A stretch of DNA of 46,681 bases from Pseudoalteromonas sp. 3D05. Its GTDB lineage: Bacteria; Pseudomonadota; Gammaproteobacteria; Enterobacterales; Alteromonadaceae. Shown piece by piece: positions 1 to 8,889 of the stretch; within the stretch, counting starts at the first letter, position 1, and each line of letters opens with the position of its first letter. The stretch lies in contig NZ_PDUS01000010.1 of assembly GCF_002723455.1 (NCBI RefSeq), positions 1 through 46,681 of the forward strand, written 5' to 3'. Made by a program: the position numbers and the translations under genes. The notes under the pieces are model-generated. The model had not been told where the DNA came from and did no database searches. It was given only the letters and a program-made list of their open reading frames with translations.

Positions 1-121
1 AAAATCACTGTACCACTACACCAAGTAGACTTAGAAAAAGTCCGGCGTGTTTCCTTTTTTTGAAGAATCCAATCTTGATTCATTGATCGTCAGTTCCTTT
101 GGGCATAACAGCGTTTTACCA

Positions 122-159
122 AGAATAGGATAAACACTCGCGAGTGTTTATCCTATTCT
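122..159. repeat. 38-bp perfect palindrome without spacer
   Basis: Two 19-base arms meet at CGCG with no mismatch; the left arm reads AGAATAGGATAAACACTCG. As RNA it would form a 17-bp stem closed by CGCG. No T-run follows on either side, so it is not a typical intrinsic terminator. It may be an operator, a factor-dependent terminator, or a remnant of a mobile element. Confidence 0.7.
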
Positions 160-398
160 ACGTAGATACACTTTAAAATTTATAATAATATTATTAACTT
201 ACTAAGTTACGAGGAAGATGGCAATAAAAACTAGCCACTACAATAGCGAGAACTTACTTAATCGAGAATCAACATTTTTATTATACGAGAACAACCAAAT
301 TAAACATGATTAAAGTCAATTACTTAACTTTAATAAAAAAAAGCGAGAATTCACATTGGGTATTTACCGAGAATTTTAGCTGCAATATCTTTGCAATG

Positions 399-430
399 AA
401 TTATAACTGTATAAATAAACAGTTATAATT
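399..430. repeat. 12-bp inverted repeat, 8-nt spacer
   Basis: The arms AATTATAACTGT and ACAGTTATAATT are perfect complements around an AT-only spacer. No T-run follows. It could be a protein-binding site or a weak 3' hairpin for the minus-strand peptidase transcript. Confidence 0.6.
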
Positions 431-477
431 TATTATCGCTGCCCCTCTTCGATTATGCTTAAAACAGCATAGCGATA

Positions 478-496
478 GCGCAAGAGAGCCTTGCGC
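478..496 (-). terminator. Weak terminator-like hairpin after the M28 peptidase gene
   Basis: The arms GCGCAAG and CTTGCGC (7 bp, 5-nt loop) start 14 bp beyond the peptidase stop codon. There is no clear U-tract on the minus strand, so this may act as an RNA-stabilising hairpin rather than a strong terminator. Confidence 0.35.
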
Positions 497-509
497 TAAG
501 CATAGTTAA

Positions 510-1883
510 TTATTTTATGTCCTGCTCAAATGCTCCTACATCACCTGGGAAAACGACGGGTGATTCAATGCCCTCTTCATTAACTGCGGCTACGCCAAAA
601 TAATAGTTATCAATAACTACATTTTTAAGCGTTGCCTCACTTACATCACCCACATAACGGCTAAATTGCCATTGTGCTTCACTGGTGTAACGCCAATAAA
701 TACGATACCCAGCGGTAGCTTTATCCATGTTTTTTTGCCATTTCAATGTTGTACTTGGTTTGACTGCACCTGAGATTTCTACCCCCTTTGGTGGAGCAGG
801 TGCCCATGCCATTGATGCGAGACTCACAGCATTAAGCGATGTCAGCTTAGCTGCATAATCAAAATCGACACCATCGATGGTATCACCATAAACAATACCA
901 TTTTCTGTACGTAAATCTTGGTGTTGGTGGTTATAATTTTCATTGGTTTCCATAACCCGAACCGCAGCATAACCCATATCATTAAAGGGACGATGATGGC
1001 CGCCGCGGCCAAAACGGTCCAGCCGATAAACTAACATGGTGTCTAAATTTGGAATATAACGGTCTGCGACGGTGTCAATATACCGAGCAAGGTTACGGCT
1101 AGCGGAGTCAACTTCACCACCTGTAAAACGACGTTTGTGAGCCTGCTCTTTGGTTTCAACCACGCGCGTACCTTCAGAGAATATACGTGCAGTTGTATTA
1201 TCGGTAACACCGTTAATGCCGGTGATATTACCAATCATGTCGTTATTTAATACGCCATGAACTTGCCAGCCTTGTTGCTTTGCATGTTTTGCGAGTATTT
1301 TGCCCCCAAATAACCCCTGCTCTTCACCTGATAGCGCCGCATAAACGATTGAGCCATTAAATTTATAATTAGATAACACCCTAGCAGACTCTATAACGCC
1401 AGCAACACCCGATGCATTATCATTAGCGCCTGGTGAATCACTAATAAAATCCATCACATCACTAACTCGCGAATCAATATCGCCTGACATCATCACCATA
1501 CGGTTTGGCTCATCATTACCTCGTTGAATAGCAATAATATTTACAACTTCAACTGGATTTGGGATCCGCTTTTCACCAGAAATAGTATCTTTCACTTCGA
1601 GTACCTCAAGGCAACCACCACATTGCTTTGAAATAGCTTCGAACTCAGCTTTTATCCAGCGCCTCGCTGCACCAATTCCTCGGGTATTGGATTGTGTCTC
1701 AGACAATGTATGTCGTGTACCAAAGTCGACAAGTATTTGGATGTCATTTTTGATTCTAGCTGCAGAAACAGCGTGTGCAATATCATGTAATTTTTGCTGT
1801 TCTTGATACGAAGGTTCTGCGGCCAAAGTAGGCATTGCCAAAAACAAGCCACTTATCAAAAGTGCTGAATGTATACGCGTCAT
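510..1883 (-). CDS. Secreted M28 family metallopeptidase with C-terminal FN3-like domain
   Basis: Probable zinc aminopeptidase or carboxypeptidase acting outside the cytoplasm. From the chosen start (457 aa) residues 1-22 form a signal peptide ending in LAA. The M28 core spans about 45-355: GDIDSR (D135, D137), GANDNASG (D155), the catalytic and metal-binding pair EE (187-188), NND (D215) and an NYNHQHQD block with the last histidine ligand. Residues about 366-445 look like a fibronectin type III domain. In M28 enzymes the first ligand is normally His in an HxD motif; here it is Asp, an unusual but possibly functional change. I start at the ninth codon of the longest frame because AGGT lies about 10 nt upstream and the signal peptide then begins with MTRIH. 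The gene is monocistronic. The family is well supported; the substrate is unknown. Confidence 0.9.
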   Translation of the reverse strand: MTRIHSALLISGLFLAMPTLAAEPSYQEQQKLHDIAHAVSAARIKNDIQILVDFGTRHTLSETQSNTRGIGAARRWIKAEFEAISKQCGGCLEVLEVKDTISGEKRIPNPVEVVNIIAIQRGNDEPNRMVMMSGDIDSRVSDVMDFISDSPGANDNASGVAGVIESARVLSNYKFNGSIVYAALSGEEQGLFGGKILAKHAKQQGWQVHGVLNNDMIGNITGINGVTDNTTARIFSEGTRVVETKEQAHKRRFTGGEVDSASRNLARYIDTVADRYIPNLDTMLVYRLDRFGRGGHHRPFNDMGYAAVRVMETNENYNHQHQDLRTENGIVYGDTIDGVDFDYAAKLTSLNAVSLASMAWAPAPPKGVEISGAVKPSTTLKWQKNMDKATAGYRIYWRYTSEAQWQFSRYVGDVSEATLKNVVIDNYYFGVAAVNEEGIESPVVFPGDVGAFEQDIK

Positions 1884-2033
1884 TTTATTATTACCTGTAG
1901 TAAACATAGTTGATGCTCTTTTTTATTAGGTATCAACACAGTACGATAGCTAATATAATGTTAAAACTATTTTGAGATAAACCTCCAAATTATTCGCTAA
2001 AACGCAATGTTTTATGGCTTTTAAAGCGTAGAC

Positions 2034-2060
2034 ATAAAAAAACCAGCCTTAGCTGGTTTC
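2034..2060 (-). terminator. Intrinsic terminator of the bkd operon
   Basis: The arms AACCAGC and GCTGGTT with a 4-nt loop are followed on the minus strand by a run of seven T. It lies about 12 bp after the E2 stop codon. Confidence 0.9.
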
Positions 2061-2070
2061 TTTAATAATG

Positions 2071-3636
2071 CTAGCTCATAGCCATCATCATTTTAGCTGG
2101 CTCTTCAAGGTAAGATTTCCACAAGTTATTAAAGCGAGCAATAGTGCCACCATCTATGACTCGGTGATCACCAGACCAACTTACTTGCATAATCGCTTTA
2201 CTAACCACGTTTCCTTTTGAGTCAAAACGCGGCAAGTGCTGCAATTTGCCCAGCGCAACGATTGCAACCTCAGGCTTATTAATAATAGGCGTGGCGATAG
2301 TACCACCAATAGCACCTATATTGGAGATACTGATAGTACCCCCTTTTAAGTCATCTGGACTAACTCGACCTTCTCTTGCCGCCTCGGTTAAACGCGTTAC
2401 CGCATTAGCCACATCAACAATGCTTTTAGATTGGCACTGTTTAATATTAGGCACTAAAAGACCAATCTTAGAATCAACCGCCATACCAATATTGTGATCT
2501 TCAAAATACGTAAGCTCAGTGCACTCATCATTTACCTTAGTATTGAGTACTGGAAACTCTTTAAGTGCAAGTGATAGTGCTTTAATGAAAAACGGCATCA
2601 TTGTAAGCTTTACACCTTGCTGCTTATATTGCTCTTTTAAAGAACTACGTAGTGCAATTAACTCCGTCAAATCTATTTCGTCGCAAAAAGTAAAATGAGG
2701 GATAGTGCTCACAGAAGCAACCATTTGCTTAGCCATCGCAGCTTTAATGCCTTTTATTGACTCAACACGGGATCCACCTGATGACGCTGTATTAACACTT
2801 TGCTCGGTTGTGTCTGACTTAAGTGGCGATGTATCAATGGTATTGGGTACTTGGCCATTAACAAATTGTTCAATATCTTCTTTATATATTCGTCCATTCT
2901 TGCCACTTCCTGGCACACATGTCAGGTCAACATCCATCTCACGTGCTTTCCGACGAACCGCAGGAGATGCAACCGCTTTTGCGTTAACAACTTTAGCGCT
3001 GTTATTTTTTTCAACCGTCGATTTTGGTTCAACCGCGTTGGTCTGCGCTTTTACAACGGCTTTGTTCACATCAACATTGACTTGCTGCGTTCCCGCGATG
3101 CTCATTTGAAACAAAGGGCTGTGAACCTGCGCAACTTCGCCTTTTGCGTAATAAAGTTTATGAACGGTGCCGGTGTGCTTCGCTGGTATTTGCACCAAGG
3201 CTTTATCTGTCATCACATCACAAACAGCTTGATCTTCTTCAATCTGTTCGCCTTCTGCAACTAACCATTCAACGATTTCACACTCAACAATACCTTCACC
3301 AATATCGGGTAAAATAAAATCTTCGAGTTGTTCAGAAGAGCTATTGCTTTGAGTGCTCGCGCTTGGTTTTTCAATCTCTGGTGTTTTAGTCTCTTCACCT
3401 GCAACGTCCATTGCAAATAACGGCGCATGAACAGCAGCAATATCACCTTTTTGATAATATAATTTTGAAATCACACCATCATGCACAGCTGGTATTTGTA
3501 CCAATGCTTTATCTGTCATTACGTCGCAAATAGGTTGATCTTCAGCAACAGTATCACCTTCAGATACGAGCCACTCAACGACTTCACACTCAACAATGCC
3601 TTCACCAATATCCGGTAAAATAAAATCTTTAGCCAT
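2071..3636 (-). CDS. bkdB: Branched-chain 2-oxoacid dehydrogenase E2 (dihydrolipoyl acyltransferase)
   Basis: Core of the branched-chain 2-oxoacid dehydrogenase complex; it moves acyl groups from E1 to CoA during valine, leucine and isoleucine breakdown. Two nearly identical lipoyl domains occupy residues 3-78 and 106-181, with lipoyl lysines K43 and K145 in VMTDKAL motifs. A peripheral subunit-binding domain follows (about 222-260, ASPAVRRKAREMDVDL), then the catalytic acyltransferase domain (about 290-521) with H491 and D495 in SGDHRVIDGG. Alanine/lysine-rich linkers separate the domains. The start is 8 nt after the E1beta stop. Two lipoyl domains with IGEGIVECE motifs fit the branched-chain type better than pyruvate or 2-oxoglutarate E2, and the separate E1alpha/E1beta genes agree. 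No E3 gene is adjacent, so a shared Lpd from elsewhere is likely. Confidence 0.93.
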   Translation of the reverse strand: MAKDFILPDIGEGIVECEVVEWLVSEGDTVAEDQPICDVMTDKALVQIPAVHDGVISKLYYQKGDIAAVHAPLFAMDVAGEETKTPEIEKPSASTQSNSSSEQLEDFILPDIGEGIVECEIVEWLVAEGEQIEEDQAVCDVMTDKALVQIPAKHTGTVHKLYYAKGEVAQVHSPLFQMSIAGTQQVNVDVNKAVVKAQTNAVEPKSTVEKNNSAKVVNAKAVASPAVRRKAREMDVDLTCVPGSGKNGRIYKEDIEQFVNGQVPNTIDTSPLKSDTTEQSVNTASSGGSRVESIKGIKAAMAKQMVASVSTIPHFTFCDEIDLTELIALRSSLKEQYKQQGVKLTMMPFFIKALSLALKEFPVLNTKVNDECTELTYFEDHNIGMAVDSKIGLLVPNIKQCQSKSIVDVANAVTRLTEAAREGRVSPDDLKGGTISISNIGAIGGTIATPIINKPEVAIVALGKLQHLPRFDSKGNVVSKAIMQVSWSGDHRVIDGGTIARFNNLWKSYLEEPAKMMMAMS

Positions 3637-3644
3637 GATAACTC

Positions 3645-4622
3645 CTAAAATTCGACCGATTGCTTAATGGCAGCAAGTACTTTTAATGCATCTGGCACGT
3701 ATTCTTTCTCAAGAGCCAGTGGGTAAGGTGTATCAAGTCCACATACACGTAAAATTGGAGACTCTAAATGTAAAAAGCATTCTTGCTGAATCGTTGCGGC
3801 AATCTCACTACCAAAACCGTTTGTGATAGGTGCCTCATGGCTTATTACTAAACGCCCAGTTTTCGTCACCGACTTAGCAATGGTTTCAACATCCCAAGGT
3901 AATATGCTACGTAAATCAATTACTTCACAGCTAATACCTTGCTCAGCCGCTTGTTTTGCTGCATCTTCAATAATTTCCATTTGTGCGCCCCAAGCAAGTA
4001 ATGTTACGTCACTTCCTTGCTCAACAACTTCAGCTTTACCAAGTTCAATGGTGTAATCCTCTTCAGGCACTTCACCAGTAGAAGCACGATATAAACGTTT
4101 AGGCTCGAAGAATATAACCGGGTTGTCATCTTTAATAGATGCACGTAATAGACCTTTTGCTTGGTATGGATTACGTGGTACTACAATTTTAAGCCCTGGC
4201 GTATGTGCAAAGTACGCTTCTGGAGATTGTGAATGGTACAAACCACCTGCAATACCACCGCCGTAAGGTGTACGAATGGTCAAATTACCAACATTAAACT
4301 CATTTCCACTGCGATAACGGAATTTCGCTGATTCATTCACTATTTGGTCAAATGCAGGGAAAATATAATCTGCAAACTGGATTTCAGCCAGTGCTGGCGC
4401 ACCAAACGCTGCAAGACCATTAGCAAAGCCCATTATGCCTTGCTCAGTTAGTGGCGTATTAAACACGCGATGTTGGCCATACTTTTCTTGTAAACCCGAT
4501 GTCGCACGAAAAACACCGCCAAAATAACCAACATCTTCACCAAAAATACAAGCTTGAGGGTGTTCTGCCATAGTAATATCAAGGGCTGAATTAATTGCAT
4601 GTAACATATTCATTTTAGCCAT
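3645..4622 (-). CDS. bkdA2: Branched-chain 2-oxoacid dehydrogenase E1 beta subunit
   Basis: Beta chain of the thiamine diphosphate-dependent decarboxylase that performs the first step on branched-chain 2-oxoacids. At 325 aa it is the usual length. The N-terminal transketolase-like pyrimidine-binding domain contains [10 protein letters not shown] (about 27-36) with the glutamate that activates the cofactor, then [17 protein letters not shown] and [15 protein letters not shown]. The C-terminal domain starts near 200. The start codon overlaps the E1alpha stop (TAATG), which indicates translational coupling and fits a 1:1 heterotetramer. Pyruvate or acetoin dehydrogenase E1 beta is the alternative; the neighbours favour branched-chain substrates. 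Confidence 0.93.
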   Translation of the reverse strand: MAKMNMLHAINSALDITMAEHPQACIFGEDVGYFGGVFRATSGLQEKYGQHRVFNTPLTEQGIMGFANGLAAFGAPALAEIQFADYIFPAFDQIVNESAKFRYRSGNEFNVGNLTIRTPYGGGIAGGLYHSQSPEAYFAHTPGLKIVVPRNPYQAKGLLRASIKDDNPVIFFEPKRLYRASTGEVPEEDYTIELGKAEVVEQGSDVTLLAWGAQMEIIEDAAKQAAEQGISCEVIDLRSILPWDVETIAKSVTKTGRLVISHEAPITNGFGSEIAATIQQECFLHLESPILRVCGLDTPYPLALEKEYVPDALKVLAAIKQSVEF

Positions 4623-5836
4623 TACTTAATTCTCCCTGCAGTAACTGGGTATGCGTCTGGATGCTGTTTAATATGTGATTTGAGCTGCTCATATTGACGT
4701 TGCAATGATGGAATTGGTGTATCGTAAACATCCGAGATTAACTCTTCCAGTGCTGGTTTTTCGACAACTTCAGCACGTTTCAATGCAGCTAAAATATCTT
4801 CACGAATTTGCTCTTTCGCTTTTACATCGTCTTCATCGTTAAGCCAATCTTTTTTGATTAACCACTTACGGAAACGTTCTATTGGGCAAGCTTGATAATT
4901 TGCTTCTTCAGCTTTTGAGCGATAGCCACTTGGATCATCCGATGTCGAATGTGCACCCAATCGATAAGCAATGGATTCAATTAATACAGGCTCACCTGTT
5001 GTTGAAGCAATTTCACGTGCTTTTTGCGTTGCGGCGAAGACTGCTAAGGCATCCGCACCATCCACTCGAATTGTCTTAATTCCGTAGCCGACACCACGCG
5101 ATGCAATACCATCACCTTTAAATTGCTCATCTGCAGGTGTTGAAATAGCGTAGCCGTTGTTACGCGCAAAAAATATAACAGGTGACTTGTGAACTGCCGC
5201 CATATTTAAACCGGCATGAAAATCACCTTCAGATGCAGCTCCTTCGCCAAAATAACATATAGTTACGTTGTCTATTTTGCTGCTTAACTCACCCGTTTTA
5301 GCGTCAATGTGTTTTATTTTTTGACCGTATGCGTAACCTGTTGCCTGTGGAATTTGCGTTCCTAATGGTGAGGAAATAGTCATGTAATTAAGTTCAGCAC
5401 TGCCATAGTGTATTGGCATCTGGCGACCTTTCCCTAAATCAAGTTCATTAGAAAACATCTGATTCATAAATTGGTCAAGGGTAAAACCACGGTAATGTAA
5501 GGCTGCTTGTTCACGATATTGAGCCATAATCATATCATCTTGATCAAGCGCAGCGGCTGATGCAGTGACCGCAGCCTCTTCACCTAAACATTGCATATAA
5601 AAGCTCACGCGACCCTGACGCTGTGCAGCTTGCATTCGTTCATCTAAAGCACGAATAAAGCGCATTGTCTCGTATAAGCGAATAGCCGTTTCTTTCGTGA
5701 TATCTGGTGCTGTTGCACCGCTAAGAATATCGCCATCCTCGTTTAAAATGCTCAAGGTTGGAATATTTAAGGCATGACCATCTATAAAAGCAAGTTCATG
5801 ACTAATATTCTGCGATACGTTATTTGGGTTGCTCAT
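4622..5836 (-). CDS. bkdA1: Branched-chain 2-oxoacid dehydrogenase E1 alpha subunit
   Basis: Alpha chain of the same decarboxylase, carrying the diphosphate-binding half of the ThDP site. The cofactor motif is GEGAASEGD at 198-206, closed by the asparagines near 226. A loop [16 protein letters not shown] (292-307) matches the regulated active-site loop of branched-chain enzymes. Length (404 aa) fits bacterial BkdA1. A good ribosome site (AGGTAGGTT before ATG) fixes the start. First gene of a three-gene operon; a LiuR-like palindrome lies about 130-155 bp upstream, so induction by branched-chain amino acid degradation products is likely. Confidence 0.93.
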   Translation of the reverse strand: MSNPNNVSQNISHELAFIDGHALNIPTLSILNEDGDILSGATAPDITKETAIRLYETMRFIRALDERMQAAQRQGRVSFYMQCLGEEAAVTASAAALDQDDMIMAQYREQAALHYRGFTLDQFMNQMFSNELDLGKGRQMPIHYGSAELNYMTISSPLGTQIPQATGYAYGQKIKHIDAKTGELSSKIDNVTICYFGEGAASEGDFHAGLNMAAVHKSPVIFFARNNGYAISTPADEQFKGDGIASRGVGYGIKTIRVDGADALAVFAATQKAREIASTTGEPVLIESIAYRLGAHSTSDDPSGYRSKAEEANYQACPIERFRKWLIKKDWLNDEDDVKAKEQIREDILAALKRAEVVEKPALEELISDVYDTPIPSLQRQYEQLKSHIKQHPDAYPVTAGRIK

Positions 5837-5875
5837 AACCTACCTTCTTTTGTTGTCGAATTCACAGTGCCAATT

Positions 5876-5926
5876 AGGTTAACCATTAAAGGTTAGTTAT
5901 TATTATTGGTGATTTTTGCTAGGTTA
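5876..5926. repeat. Three direct AGGTTA repeats in the bkd leader
   Basis: The hexamer AGGTTA occurs at 5876, 5890 and 5921 in the same orientation, between the LiuR-like palindrome and the E1alpha start. No regulator is known to me for this motif. It may be chance in AT-rich leader DNA. Confidence 0.3.
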
Positions 5927-5966
5927 AAGTTTGCAAAAACTGCACTGTAATTAAATTAAAGCTGCC

Positions 5967-5992
5967 AACACTTTACGTTAACGTAAAGTGTT
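5967..5992. promoter_or_regulatory. LiuR-like 26-bp perfect palindrome upstream of bkd
   Basis: Each half reads AACACTTTACGTT or its complement, with the core TTTACGTTAACGTAAA. As I recall the family literature, this core resembles the operator of LiuR, a MerR-type regulator of branched-chain amino acid degradation genes in Alteromonadales and related groups. The position ahead of a bkd operon fits. The liuR gene is not in this window. Confidence 0.75.
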
Positions 5993-6044
5993 ATTCAACT
6001 AATCATAGACAAATGCGCAGTAAATGGCGAGATAAAGACTGGAA

Positions 6045-6094
6045 AGTTAACTATACAATATAAACTGTTATTTTAAATCATATAGTTAACTATA
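6045..6094. repeat. Pair of AGTTAACTATA direct repeats
   Basis: AGTTAACTATA occurs at 6045-6055 and again at 6084-6094, 39 bp apart. The second copy is part of a 14-bp perfect palindrome, TATAGTTAACTATA. They lie between the AstE-like stop codon and the LiuR-like site. They could be regulatory sites for the bkd promoter or the 3' flank of the AstE-like gene. Confidence 0.45.
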
Positions 6095-6109
6095 AATGGT
6101 GTGATGTTT

Positions 6110-7162
6110 TTAAATGAAATTGTCATTAATTTCAAGGGGTACAACCGTTAATAGAGCACGCTGCCCAAGTGCTACATCGGCGTTAGGAAAGATGATTGCT
6201 TCCCCATCAACGTCAGCGTAATAACAGGTCTGACCATCCGTTGCGAGTAATTCGCCTTTAGCAAAGCCAGTAAAATTAACGGCATCATCAGAAAATGGAA
6301 ATGAAAAGGCTTCTTCTGTTCGATTGATAGAACGATGAACTGAAAACAGCTCAAAGTCAGCTGCATCAAAATTCTTATATTCAACCCTTTCTTGACTAAT
6401 TAATGCAGTTAACGTTTGCTTGGTTTGTAAGAATCGACTCATGTCGTTTTCACCAAATGGCTTTACCTGACCAAGTTCAACAGTAAATGAGTCTGCACCA
6501 TGAACATACGACGAAAAGTAACTAAATGTCGTTGCCGCTGACTTCATCATTAATACCGTATTGACACCGCAGCTTAGAAGAAATTGCAGCTGTGACTTTT
6601 TCCAAGGTTTACCATGAAGGTAAGGATAAACTGCAAATTTATCATTTTTTGAACCACGAATTGCCGTGTGCAAATCGTAATGACAACGCGATCGACCTTC
6701 ACCACCTCTAGCGAAAAAATCACTAACATATTGCTCAAGCTTCGCTGCACGAACTCGTTCGTTATTCATTGGTGTATTGTCGGTTGTATGGTGCCCGTTA
6801 AAAAGTCGATTTAAATTCTCTTCAACAAACCGCTTACCAATATTAATTGACTGAGGGTTACCGTATATAAACAACACTCTTTGTGCTAAAACTAACTCTT
6901 CACTGATGATGAGTTTAATTAATTCATCGCATATTTCTATTGGTGCAGTTTCGTTTCCGTGAACGGCACTAGAAAGTACGATATCTTTGGTACTTGCGCA
7001 CAAAGGTTGAAATTCAATCACCCCTGTATCATGCACATTAACTTTCGTGCCGTTTTTTAAAGTAAATTCGTCTGCATCTAAGTGCCATTCATTTTTACGG
7101 CTAAGAGTGAGGAAATCCCCAGAGTTTTTTAATTCTTCTATATAATTTGATGTGGCTGACAT
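6110..7162 (-). CDS. astE: AstE-like succinylglutamate desuccinylase / aspartoacylase family deacylase
   Basis: Zinc-dependent carboxypeptidase-fold deacylase. AstE removes succinate from N-succinylglutamate in the last step of the arginine succinyltransferase pathway. In the 350-aa product, [11 protein letters not shown] supplies metal ligands H68 and E71, [10 protein letters not shown] supplies H165, and FTVELGQ supplies the catalytic glutamate E229, so the site is complete. The longest frame starts 15 codons earlier, but that would run into the pgm terminator; the chosen ATG has AAGG about 8 nt upstream. No other ast gene is nearby, so the gene stands alone. It is most likely true AstE encoded apart from astCADB, but another acyl amino acid may be the substrate. 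Confidence 0.85.
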   Translation of the reverse strand: MSATSNYIEELKNSGDFLTLSRKNEWHLDADEFTLKNGTKVNVHDTGVIEFQPLCASTKDIVLSSAVHGNETAPIEICDELIKLIISEELVLAQRVLFIYGNPQSINIGKRFVEENLNRLFNGHHTTDNTPMNNERVRAAKLEQYVSDFFARGGEGRSRCHYDLHTAIRGSKNDKFAVYPYLHGKPWKKSQLQFLLSCGVNTVLMMKSAATTFSYFSSYVHGADSFTVELGQVKPFGENDMSRFLQTKQTLTALISQERVEYKNFDAADFELFSVHRSINRTEEAFSFPFSDDAVNFTGFAKGELLATDGQTCYYADVDGEAIIFPNADVALGQRALLTVVPLEINDNFI

Positions 7163-7191
7163 GTTCATCGCCTTTTGTGTGGAGTAAATAC

Positions 7192-7218
7192 AAAAACGGC
7201 TGATCAAGTCAGCCGTTT
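7192..7218 (-). terminator. Intrinsic terminator of seqA-pgm
   Basis: The 10-bp arms AAACGGCTGA and TCAGCCGTTT with a 5-nt loop are followed on the minus strand by TTG after a T-run built into the arm. It lies about 20 bp beyond the pgm stop and separates it from the AstE-like gene. Confidence 0.85.
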
Positions 7219-7236
7219 ATACAACAATATTTCAAG

Positions 7237-8874
7237 TTAGCTAATAACAGAATCAACTAACTTTTTGGCTTCTTTTTCAAGTAAAGCGAGATGCTCTTCC
7301 CCTTTAAAAGATTCCAAATAAATTTTATAAATATCTTCAGTACCTGATGGACGTGCCGCAAACCAACCATTTTCAGTAACGACTTTTAACCCGCCAATGG
7401 CTGCATTATTACCTGGTGCATGCGTTAGCTTTTGCAAAATTGGCTCGCCTGCAAGAGTATCAGCAGTGACATCCTGCGCACTTAATCCTTTTAATCGTTG
7501 CTTTTGTTGTGACGTAGCAGGTGCATCAATACGCTTATATAATGGTGCACCAAATTCTTGTTCGAGTTCTTTATATAATACCGACGGTGTTTTACCCGTT
7601 ACTGCTAGAATTTCTGCAGCAAGTAATCCCATGATAAAACCATCTTTGTCTGTATTCCAAACTGTACCATCAAAACGAAGGAACGAAGCGCCTGCGCTTT
7701 CTTCACCACCAAATGCCAGCGAGCCTTCATTTAGTCCTTCTACAAACCATTTAAAACCAACAGGGACTTCTTTAACTTCATGCTTATTGCGTGAAACAAC
7801 TCGGTCGATCATGGCACTAGAAACCAGTGTTTTACCTATTACAACATCTTTAGACCAATCACGGTGGTTGAGTAAGTAATCTATAGCCACTGCTAAAAAG
7901 TGATTCGGATTCATTAATCCATCTGGCGTGACGATACCGTGGCGGTCATAATCTGGGTCATTACCGATACCAATGTCGAAATCATCTTTTAATGCGATTA
8001 AATTTGTCATTGCGTAAGGCGATGAGCAATCCATGCGGATTTTGCCATCTTTATCTAAAGGCATAAAACCAAAACGTGGATCGACACTTTCATTAACGAC
8101 TGTAAGGTCTAAATTAAATTTTTCAGCAATGATTGGCCAAAAATTAATACCTGAGCCACCTAATGGGTCAATTCCCACTTTAATTTTTGCCTTAGCTATC
8201 GCCTGAACATCAACTACATTGGTTAAATCATCAATGTAGGGTGTCATTAAATCTTGATATTTGATAAAGCCAGAACGTGATGCTTTTGCAAATGGAAACA
8301 ACTCTACCTCAACTAAATCTTCAAGTAACAGTTGGTTCGCACGGTCTTCAACCCATTTTGTTACATCAGTATCAGCTGGGCCGCCATTAGGTGGGTTGTA
8401 TTTAAAACCACCGTCTTCAGGCGGATTGTGCGAAGGCGTTACCACAATACCGTCGGCGAGTTCATGTGGATTCGCTTTGTTATGGCAAACAACAGCATGG
8501 CTGATCACAGGTGTTGGTGTGAAATCATCGTTTTGCTGGGTTATTACTTGAACCTCATTCGCAACAAGTACCTCGATTGCCGAGTTATAAGCAGCTTCAC
8601 TTAGTGCATGCGTGTCTTTGCCCAGAAAAAGCGGGCCAAATATGTTGTTTTGCTTACGATAGTCGCAAATAGCTTGAGTAATGGCGAGTATATGTGATTC
8701 GTTGAATTTAACATCATATGAGCACCCTCGATGGCCAGATGTGCCAAAGGCAACGCATTGCTCAGGGTTCTGCTCTAAATCAGGCTCATTTAAATAATAA
8801 GCCGACACTAGTTTTGGTACATTAACTAAATCTGATTGCGTTGCAGGTTTACCTGCACCTGGGTGAATCGCCAT
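7237..8874 (-). CDS. pgm: Phosphoglucomutase (alpha-D-glucose phosphate-specific)
   Basis: Interconverts glucose 1-phosphate and glucose 6-phosphate in the cytoplasm, feeding UDP-glucose and surface polysaccharide synthesis. Length of 545 aa is nearly that of E. coli Pgm. Motifs in order: FGTSGHRG (43-50), the phosphoserine loop [11 protein letters not shown] with S148, the magnesium loop DPDYDRHG near 305, the sugar-binding GGEESAG near 390, and the phosphate-binding [10 protein letters not shown] near the C-terminus. It starts 15 nt after the seqA stop, the same seqA-pgm arrangement as in E. coli, so the two are probably cotranscribed. Confidence 0.97.
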   Translation of the reverse strand: MAIHPGAGKPATQSDLVNVPKLVSAYYLNEPDLEQNPEQCVAFGTSGHRGCSYDVKFNESHILAITQAICDYRKQNNIFGPLFLGKDTHALSEAAYNSAIEVLVANEVQVITQQNDDFTPTPVISHAVVCHNKANPHELADGIVVTPSHNPPEDGGFKYNPPNGGPADTDVTKWVEDRANQLLLEDLVEVELFPFAKASRSGFIKYQDLMTPYIDDLTNVVDVQAIAKAKIKVGIDPLGGSGINFWPIIAEKFNLDLTVVNESVDPRFGFMPLDKDGKIRMDCSSPYAMTNLIALKDDFDIGIGNDPDYDRHGIVTPDGLMNPNHFLAVAIDYLLNHRDWSKDVVIGKTLVSSAMIDRVVSRNKHEVKEVPVGFKWFVEGLNEGSLAFGGEESAGASFLRFDGTVWNTDKDGFIMGLLAAEILAVTGKTPSVLYKELEQEFGAPLYKRIDAPATSQQKQRLKGLSAQDVTADTLAGEPILQKLTHAPGNNAAIGGLKVVTENGWFAARPSGTEDIYKIYLESFKGEEHLALLEKEAKKLVDSVIS

Positions 8875-8889
8875 TACATTTCCTTATAT

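Larger units (their letters stand above)
1..509. other. Gene-free left end with palindromes and repeated motifs
   Basis: No reading frame here has a credible start and coding character. What stands out is a 38-bp perfect palindrome, five CGAGAA hexamers in the same orientation within about 130 bp, a 12-bp inverted repeat, and a GC-rich 7-bp hairpin just beyond the stop of the M28 peptidase gene. The peptidase is transcribed towards this region, so it is the 3' flank of that gene plus whatever lies outside the window. Function is unknown. Confidence 0.6.

Noticed and set aside
1..32. tRNA-like segment on the minus strand (GTGTAGTGGTAC resembling a D arm)
   Set aside because: No acceptor stem or D-stem pairing of normal geometry can be formed, and the rest would lie outside the window.
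2705..3264. Long open frames on the plus strand inside the E2 gene
   Set aside because: They are antisense to a well-supported gene and have no motif or ribosome site.
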